From Bacteroides timonensis (GTDB taxonomy: Bacteria > Bacteroidota > Bacteroidia > Bacteroidales > Bacteroidaceae): a stretch of DNA of 64,000 bases. Within the stretch, counting starts at the first letter, position 1. The number at the start of each line of letters is the position of its first letter. The stretch covers positions 34,438-98,437 of the forward strand of contig NZ_CBVI010000039.1 of assembly GCF_000513195.1 (NCBI RefSeq). Direction: 5' to 3'. The position numbers were made by a program, and so were the translations under genes. Positions 18,244-26,931 of this stretch are shown here, piece after piece. A model generated the notes under the pieces. That model was not told the DNA's origin and did not search any database. It worked only from the letters and a program-made list of their open reading frames with translations.

Positions 18244-19092
18244 TCATTTAATTCCAAACAAAGCCCTATACTTATCTAATTCCATATCAGAAAAATCATT
18301 TCTGAGCCATCCATTTCTATCTATCTTATACATTTCATATTCCCACTCCTCTTCAAATCGCTCACCTGTATGAGCCATTTCATTCAAGATTTCAGGAGGG
18401 AAGGGCTCCCAAACATCACCTCTTAAGCGTTTTATAGAAAAAAGGTCCTCCTTCTTTTCTGTCCAAACGGCTACAAATTCAGTCTGTTCTCTCATCAAAG
18501 AAGCTATCCGTATCAGAGAACGCACCTTATTATCTTTACAAACCACACGAACAATATCATTCATCAGAAAAAAAGATGAATCCATTCCGTCTTCTTCACT
18601 ATTATATTTGATAAGAAGCAGAAAACTTTTATATGGGGTATCCTCTTCAAGACAACCAAGATATAAAATCTCAGATACTTTCCTGAAGAGTTTTACCGCT
18701 GCTTCTTTTCCCTCCCACTGCATATTTTTGTGCAATGATACTATACTGTCATGCCTAGTTCTATTTATGACACTTTGATTAACCAACCATTCATAAAAAC
18801 GTCCTCCCACCTTAGGGTAAACCATAGAGTAATCCTCTCGGTCACAAAGTCCCGATATAGAGTTCTGAACAAAAGAAATACTATCATTTTTAAAAGGAAC
18901 AAAAACGAGTAACGAATTCATTAAAGTATCTGACACATCGAATGTATTCCCATCTTCATAGTTTTGATACTCTAGCAAAAGACTATCATTACGTATCCAA
19001 CTGATATCTGTTAGTTCCCTCCTCGTGATAGTCGATGAGCAGCTTAAAAGCATAAGTAGAACCCAACTTACTACTACTATTTTCATATCCAA
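18244..19092 (-). CDS. Hypothetical lipoprotein, candidate immunity protein
   Basis: 282 residues. The signal ends in LLSC (Cys18), so it is a lipoprotein on the periplasmic or outer face. No family recognised. The mature part is acidic and aromatic-rich (for example ERFEEEWEYEMYKIDRNGW), with no repeats or further membrane segments. It starts only 4 bases after the stop codon of the 2107-residue RHS protein and shares its low-GC composition. A small lipoprotein directly after a polymorphic toxin-like gene is a common place for an immunity protein, and a lipoprotein could neutralise a toxin outside the cytoplasm; this is inference from position alone. It could equally be an accessory surface protein. 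Confidence 0.7.
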   Translation of the reverse strand: MDMKIVVVSWVLLMLLSCSSTITRRELTDISWIRNDSLLLEYQNYEDGNTFDVSDTLMNSLLVFVPFKNDSISFVQNSISGLCDREDYSMVYPKVGGRFYEWLVNQSVINRTRHDSIVSLHKNMQWEGKEAAVKLFRKVSEILYLGCLEEDTPYKSFLLLIKYNSEEDGMDSSFFLMNDIVRVVCKDNKVRSLIRIASLMREQTEFVAVWTEKKEDLFSIKRLRGDVWEPFPPEILNEMAHTGERFEEEWEYEMYKIDRNGWLRNDFSDMELDKYRALFGIK

Positions 19093-19096
19093 TATT

Positions 19097-22000
19097 TTAA
19101 TAACCTAATATTTTCGCTGCTTTCAGATATCTAGTCGGAATAGTAGAAGTCATATTATTCAGATTTCGATAATATCCCACTTTATAGTTCCATTTCAATG
19201 CATGCTGATACTCCCACTCTCTTATATAAGCATGATGTGAGGTTGGATTATTTAATCCCATGCCATAAAAACCTGCATGATAATATTCATGTCCCATAGT
19301 CAAAAAAAGTTGTTCTTTGCATATAAATGCTGACTTATACAAGAAAACATTATATCCTTTACCAACTCCGTTGGATACAGTTGTTCCATTTACATACTGA
19401 CCTCTGTATTTAACTAAATCACCCAATTTTATATGCCCTCTAGGAATAGTCCCATCCGCATACAAATTATCTACATTTTGTACATTTTCAAAATTTTCTA
19501 ATGAAAATTCAGCCGCATACTCATTTGAATACTCCATACCCTCACCAATCTGAACCGTGTTTCCATCAGCCATATTCACTCCATTAGTATAATCAAAATA
19601 TTGAGCTCCCTTTCCCGTAAAGAAATTTCCATGATTCTTCATTGCTGAGACACCACCCAGCACTCCTCCAATAACACCACCAATAGCACCACTTATCCCT
19701 CCAGCAGCTAAACCTGCATTCAGCCCCTGCTTAAAATTTGCTCCATTCAACCAAGCATTTCCAGCTCCTCCGACAAAACCGCCAGCAAAACCTCCACTAA
19801 ACCCAGTAACCGCCCCACCGATAAAACTAGTCGTTCCTAATAATCCGGCCATTGCTCCGCCTGCAAAATACCCGGCAGCACCAGATGCTCCACCTATGAA
19901 TAGCCCTTTCAACATATCACCAGCCAAAGCCCAACCAGAATTATCACTCATCACCATAGCAGTTCCCATCCCAATCCAAGCCCCCACAATAACAGCAGCT
20001 AACCAAACAGATTTTCCACTTTTATCTACATACATCAACGGATTATTTAGCACATAACTATATCGATTAAAGTTTTGCGTGAAATCCATCATCTGCACAT
20101 ATGGATCCGGACTCAAGAATCGTCCCAATGCGGAATCATATAAACGCGCATTCATATTAACCAAGCCAAAGGCAGACAGATGTTCATGCCCCGTATACCC
20201 CCTGCCTAAAAGCAATGCCGGTTCTAAACCAGGAGCATAAAGTACATGGTTAATAGGATTACGTAAACGCCCCCAAGCATCATAACTCAATTCCTGTTGG
20301 ACAATACCCGCAGAATTTGTAATATGCGTGATACTACCCAAGTAATCACGACAAATATAATAAATTCCCCATGATCCATTCTTCTTCATATAAACAATTG
20401 GCGAAGAATAATAATCACCAGCCAAATAAAGGCGAGTTTCCGCATTATTTGTCTCATAACAATTACCGAGATAATAAGTCGCATTTTGTACAGCCCCCTT
20501 ATGAGTTAAAAGCATTTTAGCACGTTCACCAGAAGAATCATACGTAAAAGTAGCTGTATAACCATTTTCTACAATAGTAGCCGGACGCTGAAAAGAAGTA
20601 TAAGTAACATCTTGATTCCGTATAGGTATTTGATTTCCATTTAATTCCACATTAGTCACTGCATAAGGCTTCGTATCATGACTATAAAACATGGTGCCAA
20701 TACCACTCATTGAGGTAATATTTCCTTTCGAATCATACCCTACCGTCTTACCTGCATAATTAGCTAAACGATTCAGATTATCATAACTAAAAGATTCCGT
20801 CAGATTGCGCTTCTTATCTACACGACTTGTCAGGTTTCCTTTCTGAATATCGAATGTATAAGCAAAATGTTGGATCACTCCAGCTTTTCTTTCTGTCAGT
20901 ATACCATAGCTATTATATCCATACGTACGCGTTAATGGTCCAGTTACAGCGTTCGTAGGTTGCCCCAATCCATTCTCGGCTGTCAACTTCCATATAGAAG
21001 TTGTCCCCAACTTTACTTCTGTTAATTGTCCATTAACATAGGTCATATTCTCCGTTCCAATCACCGCCTCTTTAGAGGAACTATATGTAACAGAAGACAC
21101 ATTGCCATTTGCATAAGCGAAAACACGTTTCAACCAGATATCATCCGAAACCTTATCCGTCCGTGAGTTCAATCGGGCATATTCATCATAAGTATAGACT
21201 TTAGAAACGCCATTGGTCGAAGTCTCATTATCAATCTGTTTTGTTACCGGATCATATTTATAAGTAGTAGTAAACTCTGGTTGAACTTTACTTTTAGGAC
21301 GACCATATTTATCATATACAATAGCTACAGTTTTATTATTTGCATCAGTTTGTGTTACCGTACGTATATTACCCGAGTAACCCTCCGTAAAAGTCATTGT
21401 CCCAGCACTAGGATCTACAATTTTAGTTCGGTGTCCATAATCAGGATCATAGTCAAACTCTGTTATAACCCCTCCTGGTGCAATAACCTTTTTCAACTGT
21501 TTGTCTGGACGATAAGAATAAGTAATTGTTCCTCCTGGATCTGTTGCGGAAGCCAACAGTCCACTCTTATCGTATGTTCGGGTAATTGTAATACCTTCTT
21601 TTACTATTGTTTCACTTTTCCCAATATAACTGTAAGATGTTGTTTTGCCATATGGCTCTGAAAACGAAACTATTCGATCAAAATCATCATAACTATATAC
21701 ATTCCATAACGAAGCTGTATTTCCTTTATAAGGCAGAGAGACCTTCCATAAGCGTCCCCAGTTATCATATTGTTTATCTATATACAGCCAAGTTCCATCA
21801 AAGCGTTTATTACCAATACGAATATCACGCCCTAGAGCATCATAATATGTACGCTGTTCCGGCATCCCCGTTACTGATTTCTCAATATAATATACCCCTG
21901 TACTCAAATCCCATCTATAATTTATATTCTCTATTGTACCATCATCATAAGTGGTTGTATTAACTCTCCCCAAATCATCATAATTATACAAAGCAATCTT

Positions 22001-25000
22001 ACCCAAATTATTTACCACTTTTTCTGGTAGGCCATATTTATTATAATTAGAATATACCGTCATACGTCCTAAAGCATCAGTACGAGTGTTTACATAGCAA
22101 TTATTCAAATAAGTACAAGTGTCTCCTAAATATTCCACCGATGTACGGGGGGCACTTACTTCTGTTAAAACATTGCCGTAAACATCATAAGTGCATCGCG
22201 TTTCTCCAACTTTATTACCATTAATTTTAATTATTTTCTTTTCTGGAAGATTTGTTCCTGTTTTATAAACCAATTCTTCTGAAGTTACCCACGAACTCCC
22301 ATCACGCGATTCTGTTATTGTTTTCAAACAGGGAAGACCTATCAGCCACTTCGCGGTTGTGTTTGTATTACTATAAGTTTGATTCGTAACTGTTTTGATC
22401 ACATTGTTAGATGTATAATCCGTATAAGTAACTGTTTCACGCGTAGGATTACTGTAAGTATCATAAAGATAATCTTTAGTCACTGTGGTACTTTTCAAAA
22501 GATCCTTTTCTACTGAGTTGTTCAGTCGTACCGTGGCTTTCTTATTAGAAGCAACAGCTGAATAATAAGTATAATTTCCTTCTGCTTCAGGAGTAATGAC
22601 CCTAACCAAATTATTAAAGTTCAAAGGATCGTATATCGTTGTTATGGTTTTGTTACGTAATACATCCTCTGCTATTATTTTAGTAAAGCCACAAAAGCCA
22701 CGGCCCTGCCGATGTACAACCCCTCCTTGATAGCGATACTCTTCCGAGGTTAAAATGCTACCATTTAAAGCAGTTTCTTTAGCAGCGAGCCCCCACAAAG
22801 GCCCTTGAAAGCGTTCATAAGGGAATGAAACAATTGCATTGGAACTATAAAAATCAATATAATCTCCGTTCTTTGCATTGAGAAGTTGATAGGAGTTTTT
22901 ATCTATCACCCCGAAGCTATTAATTACTCCTGTTAGCAAATATTGTTTACGCTCATTCCTTGTAAAGCTCACCTTGTAAACATTTTCATCAATAACAGCT
23001 ATAAGGGAACTATAAAAATTCGGTTGAGAAATAGAAGAAGGAAGTAAAGTAATACCACCACCAAGTGACGTTCCAAACCTATCCTCTTCTTTAAACCCAC
23101 CATTACGATTGAAATACCCCCATGTACTGGTATTCTGCCTAAGTACCAAGTCTACATACCCATCTTGATCTATATCCTGTAGCATACAGGCAGCTTCATG
23201 TTCCACATATTCCGTTAAATTAAACGATCTACGTATATTGGATAACGGATAATAAACCTCCCACCACGTACCATTATGAAATTTACGCCAATATTCCACT
23301 TGACAGACATCCCCATGCACAGAACAACTACTACCATCCAGCCACTCACCACAAACCAAGCACCTGTTGGAATACCCAATATATTCTCCACAATGCACAC
23401 ATTCATAATCTTCCGGATATTCTGCATTACACTCCGGGCAAAATTCGTGTGAAGTAACAGGCATCTCATACGTACCTTTTTTGGTATATGACTTGACAGG
23501 AGTTACTAAGAATTCCGGTTTGCCATCACCATTTATATCTCCAATGGCCATGTCTCTATTGCTTTGAAATACATAATTATAGGATAAGTCAAAACTACAT
23601 TTCAAGTTTAAGCTATATACTCCGTTCACTTGAGAAAACGAATACACTTTTGTTATCCCAAAATTAATATGACAAATATCCGTCTTTCCATCTCCGTCAA
23701 TATCTACAGCCACCAAAATTCCTTGTTTCACATTGAAATTGAAAACATGAGCATTAAACAACACCTTATTTGTGCTCAAATCAAACAAATAGCACTTAGA
23801 GTTCATATCCTTATCCAAAGGTCTATCCATAGATATAGCCAATAACTCAGCTTTTCCATCTCCATTGTAATCGCCCGGAAGATATACTTTTGGCCAAATG
23901 CTAGAACTATTGGGAGCCTCACTGTCAAATGTAAAAGTAGAAGTCTGTGTCAAAGACAAACCCAGACCAGGCTTATAAACCTTTACAGTTAAACGATCCT
24001 TACCACTCTGCACCGTAGCATTTATCTTCAATAGTTCATCTCCAGATACTCCATCTACATCTGCCGACAATAAAGTCTGAAAGCCTCGCTCTGCATACAA
24101 AGTTGCAGGTACCAAAGTACTACCTTCCAAATTTCGATATACAAGCAACTCTTGGTTTTCAGCAAAAGCAGAATAATACCCTTTCGAAGATATAGCACAA
24201 GGATTAAAATCCGGATACGAAAAAAGTCCATCATCTTCTGTCCCTGACTCAAACTTTACCTTATTTACTACTAAATCGGTATCCTGATTAAAATATCTCG
24301 TTAATATAGCTTTTTGTTTTTCCCATCCATTCATATTATTATCATATCCATAGTAAAACAACAAAGGATTTAAATTATCGCAATCGATTCTTGTCAACAA
24401 AGACACATTACTAGTTTTATAAACAAATGAATAGGTATGAAGCAATTCTGTTCCGTGATAACACTTGATATTATCAAGTAAATGGGATAACTTTACTTCT
24501 GTCCCTCCTTCAAAACCACCCAACACGTCCACACGGTCTTTATAAGTAAATGTAATATTAGCCAATGGCGTATCAGAAGAGGTATGGGCTCCATATTCTA
24601 TATTTAGAATACGATATCTGTTATTTTGATAAGCATAAGAAAAGGATACCATATTCCCCAAAACATCTGTACTTTTAGATATTGGGTAAACGAGGCAGTC
24701 ACTCGCATTAGTTTGTGAACCAAACACAGCTACCGTGCCATTCGGATATAATACCATAAAATAACTAAACGTTCCGGATGCCGTTTTCTGCGCTTTCACT
24801 CGAATATTCCCTTGTTCTGTCTCAAAAACATTCACAACAGTTGTTGGTAACAGACGAACTCCATCAAGCATTAATGCATCATCACCATTCACTTCAACCG
24901 GTGCTGTTTTACCGTCATAGTACATAGAACGTGGTACTCGAGTTATAGATGATAGACCGCCAATAGACCAACCATAACCAACTATGTCATTTCCACCTTG

Positions 25001-25420
25001 ACTATTATAAGTAATGGAAACAGAAGGTGTAATGCCACTACGTACCGGAACACACGAAATAGGAACATTGTAAACAAGTCCTCCCGATGGCGTAACTTGT
25101 GAATTTATTGGTATAACACCAACATCTTTACTTGTATTTACAGATATTGAGGTAGGGATATGCGTATGAGAACCACTCGCAAAACCTCTTACTAAATCTT
25201 GTTGAGACATAGGATTTTGGTTAACAATAGTCTCTTTGCTCCTGCACTCTAGCTTTTTTATATAAATGGAATCACCAGTAGAAATTGTGTCAGTAGGTAC
25301 TGTCCGATGTTTTTTTATGGATGAAATAAAATCAAAAGATTGTTGTCCCATAGATGGGAATGTCACTATAAAAGTAAATGTCACGGCTAAAAGAATAAGC
25401 CATAAGTGATGTGTTTTCAT
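19097..25420 (-). CDS. SpvB/RHS-repeat protein with zinc ribbons and HEYYH metallopeptidase-like tip
   Basis: 2107 residues. A Sec signal peptide (ending near FPSMGQQ) is followed by an SpvB-like domain with GGLVYNVPISCVPVRSG and GYGWSIGGLSSITRV, then VCBS/FG-GAP calcium-type repeats (DYNGDGKAELL, DIDGDGKTDICHI, DINGDGKPEFLV, DIDQDGYVDLVL). Into these is inserted a cysteine-rich segment, C661-C664, C674-C677, C687-C690, C699, H702, C706, like two zinc ribbons. Long YD repeats follow, up to the RHS core end GRFLSPDPY (1766-1774). The variable tip (about 1800-2107) starts with a glycine-rich hydrophobic stretch and carries HEYYH at 2044-2048 with HHAYIREWEYQHA downstream, as in zinc peptidases. 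Likely an exported polymorphic toxin or surface antigen. GC is lower than in neighbours, suggesting transfer. Confidence 0.88.
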   Translation of the reverse strand: MKTHHLWLILLAVTFTFIVTFPSMGQQSFDFISSIKKHRTVPTDTISTGDSIYIKKLECRSKETIVNQNPMSQQDLVRGFASGSHTHIPTSISVNTSKDVGVIPINSQVTPSGGLVYNVPISCVPVRSGITPSVSITYNSQGGNDIVGYGWSIGGLSSITRVPRSMYYDGKTAPVEVNGDDALMLDGVRLLPTTVVNVFETEQGNIRVKAQKTASGTFSYFMVLYPNGTVAVFGSQTNASDCLVYPISKSTDVLGNMVSFSYAYQNNRYRILNIEYGAHTSSDTPLANITFTYKDRVDVLGGFEGGTEVKLSHLLDNIKCYHGTELLHTYSFVYKTSNVSLLTRIDCDNLNPLLFYYGYDNNMNGWEKQKAILTRYFNQDTDLVVNKVKFESGTEDDGLFSYPDFNPCAISSKGYYSAFAENQELLVYRNLEGSTLVPATLYAERGFQTLLSADVDGVSGDELLKINATVQSGKDRLTVKVYKPGLGLSLTQTSTFTFDSEAPNSSSIWPKVYLPGDYNGDGKAELLAISMDRPLDKDMNSKCYLFDLSTNKVLFNAHVFNFNVKQGILVAVDIDGDGKTDICHINFGITKVYSFSQVNGVYSLNLKCSFDLSYNYVFQSNRDMAIGDINGDGKPEFLVTPVKSYTKKGTYEMPVTSHEFCPECNAEYPEDYECVHCGEYIGYSNRCLVCGEWLDGSSCSVHGDVCQVEYWRKFHNGTWWEVYYPLSNIRRSFNLTEYVEHEAACMLQDIDQDGYVDLVLRQNTSTWGYFNRNGGFKEEDRFGTSLGGGITLLPSSISQPNFYSSLIAVIDENVYKVSFTRNERKQYLLTGVINSFGVIDKNSYQLLNAKNGDYIDFYSSNAIVSFPYERFQGPLWGLAAKETALNGSILTSEEYRYQGGVVHRQGRGFCGFTKIIAEDVLRNKTITTIYDPLNFNNLVRVITPEAEGNYTYYSAVASNKKATVRLNNSVEKDLLKSTTVTKDYLYDTYSNPTRETVTYTDYTSNNVIKTVTNQTYSNTNTTAKWLIGLPCLKTITESRDGSSWVTSEELVYKTGTNLPEKKIIKINGNKVGETRCTYDVYGNVLTEVSAPRTSVEYLGDTCTYLNNCYVNTRTDALGRMTVYSNYNKYGLPEKVVNNLGKIALYNYDDLGRVNTTTYDDGTIENINYRWDLSTGVYYIEKSVTGMPEQRTYYDALGRDIRIGNKRFDGTWLYIDKQYDNWGRLWKVSLPYKGNTASLWNVYSYDDFDRIVSFSEPYGKTTSYSYIGKSETIVKEGITITRTYDKSGLLASATDPGGTITYSYRPDKQLKKVIAPGGVITEFDYDPDYGHRTKIVDPSAGTMTFTEGYSGNIRTVTQTDANNKTVAIVYDKYGRPKSKVQPEFTTTYKYDPVTKQIDNETSTNGVSKVYTYDEYARLNSRTDKVSDDIWLKRVFAYANGNVSSVTYSSSKEAVIGTENMTYVNGQLTEVKLGTTSIWKLTAENGLGQPTNAVTGPLTRTYGYNSYGILTERKAGVIQHFAYTFDIQKGNLTSRVDKKRNLTESFSYDNLNRLANYAGKTVGYDSKGNITSMSGIGTMFYSHDTKPYAVTNVELNGNQIPIRNQDVTYTSFQRPATIVENGYTATFTYDSSGERAKMLLTHKGAVQNATYYLGNCYETNNAETRLYLAGDYYSSPIVYMKKNGSWGIYYICRDYLGSITHITNSAGIVQQELSYDAWGRLRNPINHVLYAPGLEPALLLGRGYTGHEHLSAFGLVNMNARLYDSALGRFLSPDPYVQMMDFTQNFNRYSYVLNNPLMYVDKSGKSVWLAAVIVGAWIGMGTAMVMSDNSGWALAGDMLKGLFIGGASGAAGYFAGGAMAGLLGTTSFIGGAVTGFSGGFAGGFVGGAGNAWLNGANFKQGLNAGLAAGGISGAIGGVIGGVLGGVSAMKNHGNFFTGKGAQYFDYTNGVNMADGNTVQIGEGMEYSNEYAAEFSLENFENVQNVDNLYADGTIPRGHIKLGDLVKYRGQYVNGTTVSNGVGKGYNVFLYKSAFICKEQLFLTMGHEYYHAGFYGMGLNNPTSHHAYIREWEYQHALKWNYKVGYYRNLNNMTSTIPTRYLKAAKILGY

Positions 25421-25451
25421 AATAAATAATTAGTTTACAAACAGTATAACC

Positions 25452-25886
25452 CTATTCTTTAATAATTTTCCATATAGATTGCCTTGAACCAAAGACCAAC
25501 TTCAGCAAATATGTACCCGACACAAAGCTATCAAGCTGAAGGATAGTTCGTATAGAAGTCACATCCTGTCTTAACAATAGTCGACCTTGCAAATCGTACA
25601 GGAAAACCTCGCCGTAACCCGGCTCAAAGAGTTCACTTAACAGAACAGTCAACTCCGTTTGCATTGGATTAGGAAAGAGCTTAATTGCTTTCTGTTCCAA
25701 CAGTCCTTCCGACAAAACAACATTTACCTCGTTTTTTTGAAGAACAAAAGAACGCGTAGCTACTTGCATTCGAGTAACCCTGTTACCGGCAGCATCATAC
25801 AAATACGAAAAAGATTGTGAGAAAATGGAAGTGGCCAATCCTAAGTTGATTAAGAGCAAAATAAATTTCAATTTCATGTTTTTCAT
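25452..25886 (-). CDS. Small secreted protein with YD motif and T9SS type A-like C-terminal domain
   Basis: 144 residues. Signal peptide about 1-23, then a single YD-type motif, YLYDAAGNRVTRM, matching the repeats of the large protein after it. The last 80 residues (KLFPNPMQTELTVLL, VFLYDLQGRLLLRQDV, GTYLLKLVFGSRQSIWKIIKE) look like the C-terminal sorting domain used by the Por/type IX secretion system. Only 31 bases separate it from the RHS gene, so it is probably the first gene of that operon. Gut Bacteroides generally lack a full type IX system, so the tail may instead be a plain beta-sandwich left from that origin. An alternative ATG lies three codons in. Confidence 0.75.
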   Translation of the reverse strand: MKNMKLKFILLLINLGLATSIFSQSFSYLYDAAGNRVTRMQVATRSFVLQKNEVNVVLSEGLLEQKAIKLFPNPMQTELTVLLSELFEPGYGEVFLYDLQGRLLLRQDVTSIRTILQLDSFVSGTYLLKLVFGSRQSIWKIIKE

Positions 25887-26113
25887 AATTTAATTACGCA
25901 ATAAAGATAGACACTCTTTTTTTAGAAAAAAGCTATCAGCATTATGTATTTAGAGGCAATACAATTTTTACTCCTTTTTCTACAGTTTTTACTCTAAATA
26001 AAAAGTTTATAGACAACAACCAGGAATTTCTCATGCAGTTTTTTCCTCCATGACTTCGCTAAATCAAATAAAAAATGCAAAGTCTTCCATCTTTTAACCC
26101 CACCATACTCCAA
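25887..26113. other. AT-rich spacer between RHS operon and dcw cluster
   Basis: No gene seen. The first 60 bases must hold the promoter of the leftward RHS operon; TATCTTTA is present on the minus strand but departs from the TAnnTTTG consensus at the last base. TTTTTACTC occurs twice 21 bases apart. The rest of the 532-base gap up to mraZ holds the 11-base array and the mraZ operator, listed separately. Confidence 0.5.
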
Positions 26114-26225
26114 CCGTACCCGAACCGTACTTGCTCCGTACCTTCTTCGGTCAGAAGTACCTCTATACGGAGAAACTACGGAGTTGGTACGGAGCAAGTA
26201 CGGCTCAGGTACGGTACAAGTACAG
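26114..26225. repeat. 11-base phased TACGG array with large inverted repeat
   Basis: CCGTAC begins at 26114, 26125 and 26136. After a gap the complement recurs as ATACGG at 26165, CTACGG at 26176, then GTACGG at 26187, 26198 and 26209, and GTACAG at 26220, every step exactly 11 bases. Bases 26114-26142 and 26186-26214 form an inverted repeat, 27 of 29 matching. It lies about 200 bases before mraZ. Confidence 0.8.
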
Positions 26226-26360
26226 TCCGAATAGAAAACTAACAAGGTTTTTGCCCCTCAATTCCCCACGAATAAAGCCTTTCGGCACCATGTTCATTAT
26301 CAACGAAATAAACAATGAACAGGGTGTTGAAAACTTCTCTGAAAGTTTTTAGTTAAAACT

Positions 26361-26392
26361 TGTGGGGGATTGTGGGGAAATGTGTACTTTTA
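26361..26392 (+). promoter_or_regulatory. Putative MraZ operator over the mraZ promoter
   Basis: Three ten-base units, TGTGGGGGAT, TGTGGGGAAA, TGTGTACTTT, start at 26361, 26371 and 26381. Two contain TGGGG ten bases apart, matching the known MraZ site of TGGGN repeats with 5-base spacers. A weak -7 box, TACTTTTA (26385-26392), overlaps the third unit, so MraZ binding would block it. Confidence 0.55.
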
Positions 26393-26418
26393 CCGTCGCT
26401 TATTATAATAAGGTAGCA

Positions 26419-26898
26419 ATGATACGTTTTTTGGGCAATATAGAAGCGAAGACCGACGCAAAGGGACGTGTATTTATCCCCGCCGGCTTTCGGAGGCAAC
26501 TGCAATCCGCTTCCGAAGAAAGGCTAGTGCTGCGCAAAGACGTATTCCAAGATTGCCTGGTACTCTATCCAGAAAGCGTTTGGTTCAAGACGCAAAACCA
26601 ATTAAGGAGGCGATTGAACAAATGGAACGCAAAACACCAAGACATTTTCCGGCAATTTGTGAGCGATGCGGAAATCATGATTCCCGACGGGAACGGACGC
26701 ATCCTTCTGCCCAAACGTTACCTGCAAATGGCCGGCATACAGAGCGATGTACGTTTTATTGGTATGGATAATACAATAGAGATCTGGGCAAAAGAGAAAA
26801 CCGAACAGCCATTCGTCAGTCCGGAAGAGTTCAGCGAAGCATTGCAGGACATTCTGGGAGATGAGGATGATTGGAAGGAAGAGGAAGAGAATGATTAA
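26419..26898 (+). CDS. mraZ: MraZ transcriptional regulator of the dcw cluster
   Basis: 159 residues from the ATG at 26419 (MIRFLGNIEAKTDAKGRVFIPAGFR); the upstream 19 codons run through the promoter and are not used. Two SpoVT-AbrB-like halves are seen, each with the MraZ signature: DAKGRVFIPAGFRRQL and DGNGRILLPKRYLQMAG. MraZ is a DNA-binding regulator of its own operon and, in some species, an inhibitor of RsmH. It is first in the cluster, and repeats matching known MraZ sites lie just upstream, which supports autoregulation. The C-terminal tail is very acidic (DEDDWKEEEEND). Confidence 0.95.
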   Translation: MIRFLGNIEAKTDAKGRVFIPAGFRRQLQSASEERLVLRKDVFQDCLVLYPESVWFKTQNQLRRRLNKWNAKHQDIFRQFVSDAEIMIPDGNGRILLPKRYLQMAGIQSDVRFIGMDNTIEIWAKEKTEQPFVSPEEFSEALQDILGDEDDWKEEEEND

Positions 26899-26903
26899 CG
26901 TTT

Positions 26904-26931
26904 AGTGATGAGTGATTAGTGATGAATGAAG
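26904..26931. repeat. Heptamer repeat at the mraZ-rsmH junction
   Basis: Four seven-base units: AGTGATG, AGTGATT, AGTGATG, AATGAAG. The rsmH start codon lies within the third and fourth units, so the repeat supplies the translation start region. Confidence 0.6.

Noticed and set aside
19277..25420. Open frames on the plus strand inside the RHS gene
   Set aside because: Shadows of a clear, long coding frame with complete domain order.
19097..25420. Type VI secretion RHS effector
   Set aside because: It has a Sec signal peptide and an SpvB part, and no VgrG, PAAR or Hcp gene is nearby.
26362..26418. Extended mraZ N-terminus
   Set aside because: The upstream codons overlap the promoter and operator and are not found in MraZ proteins.
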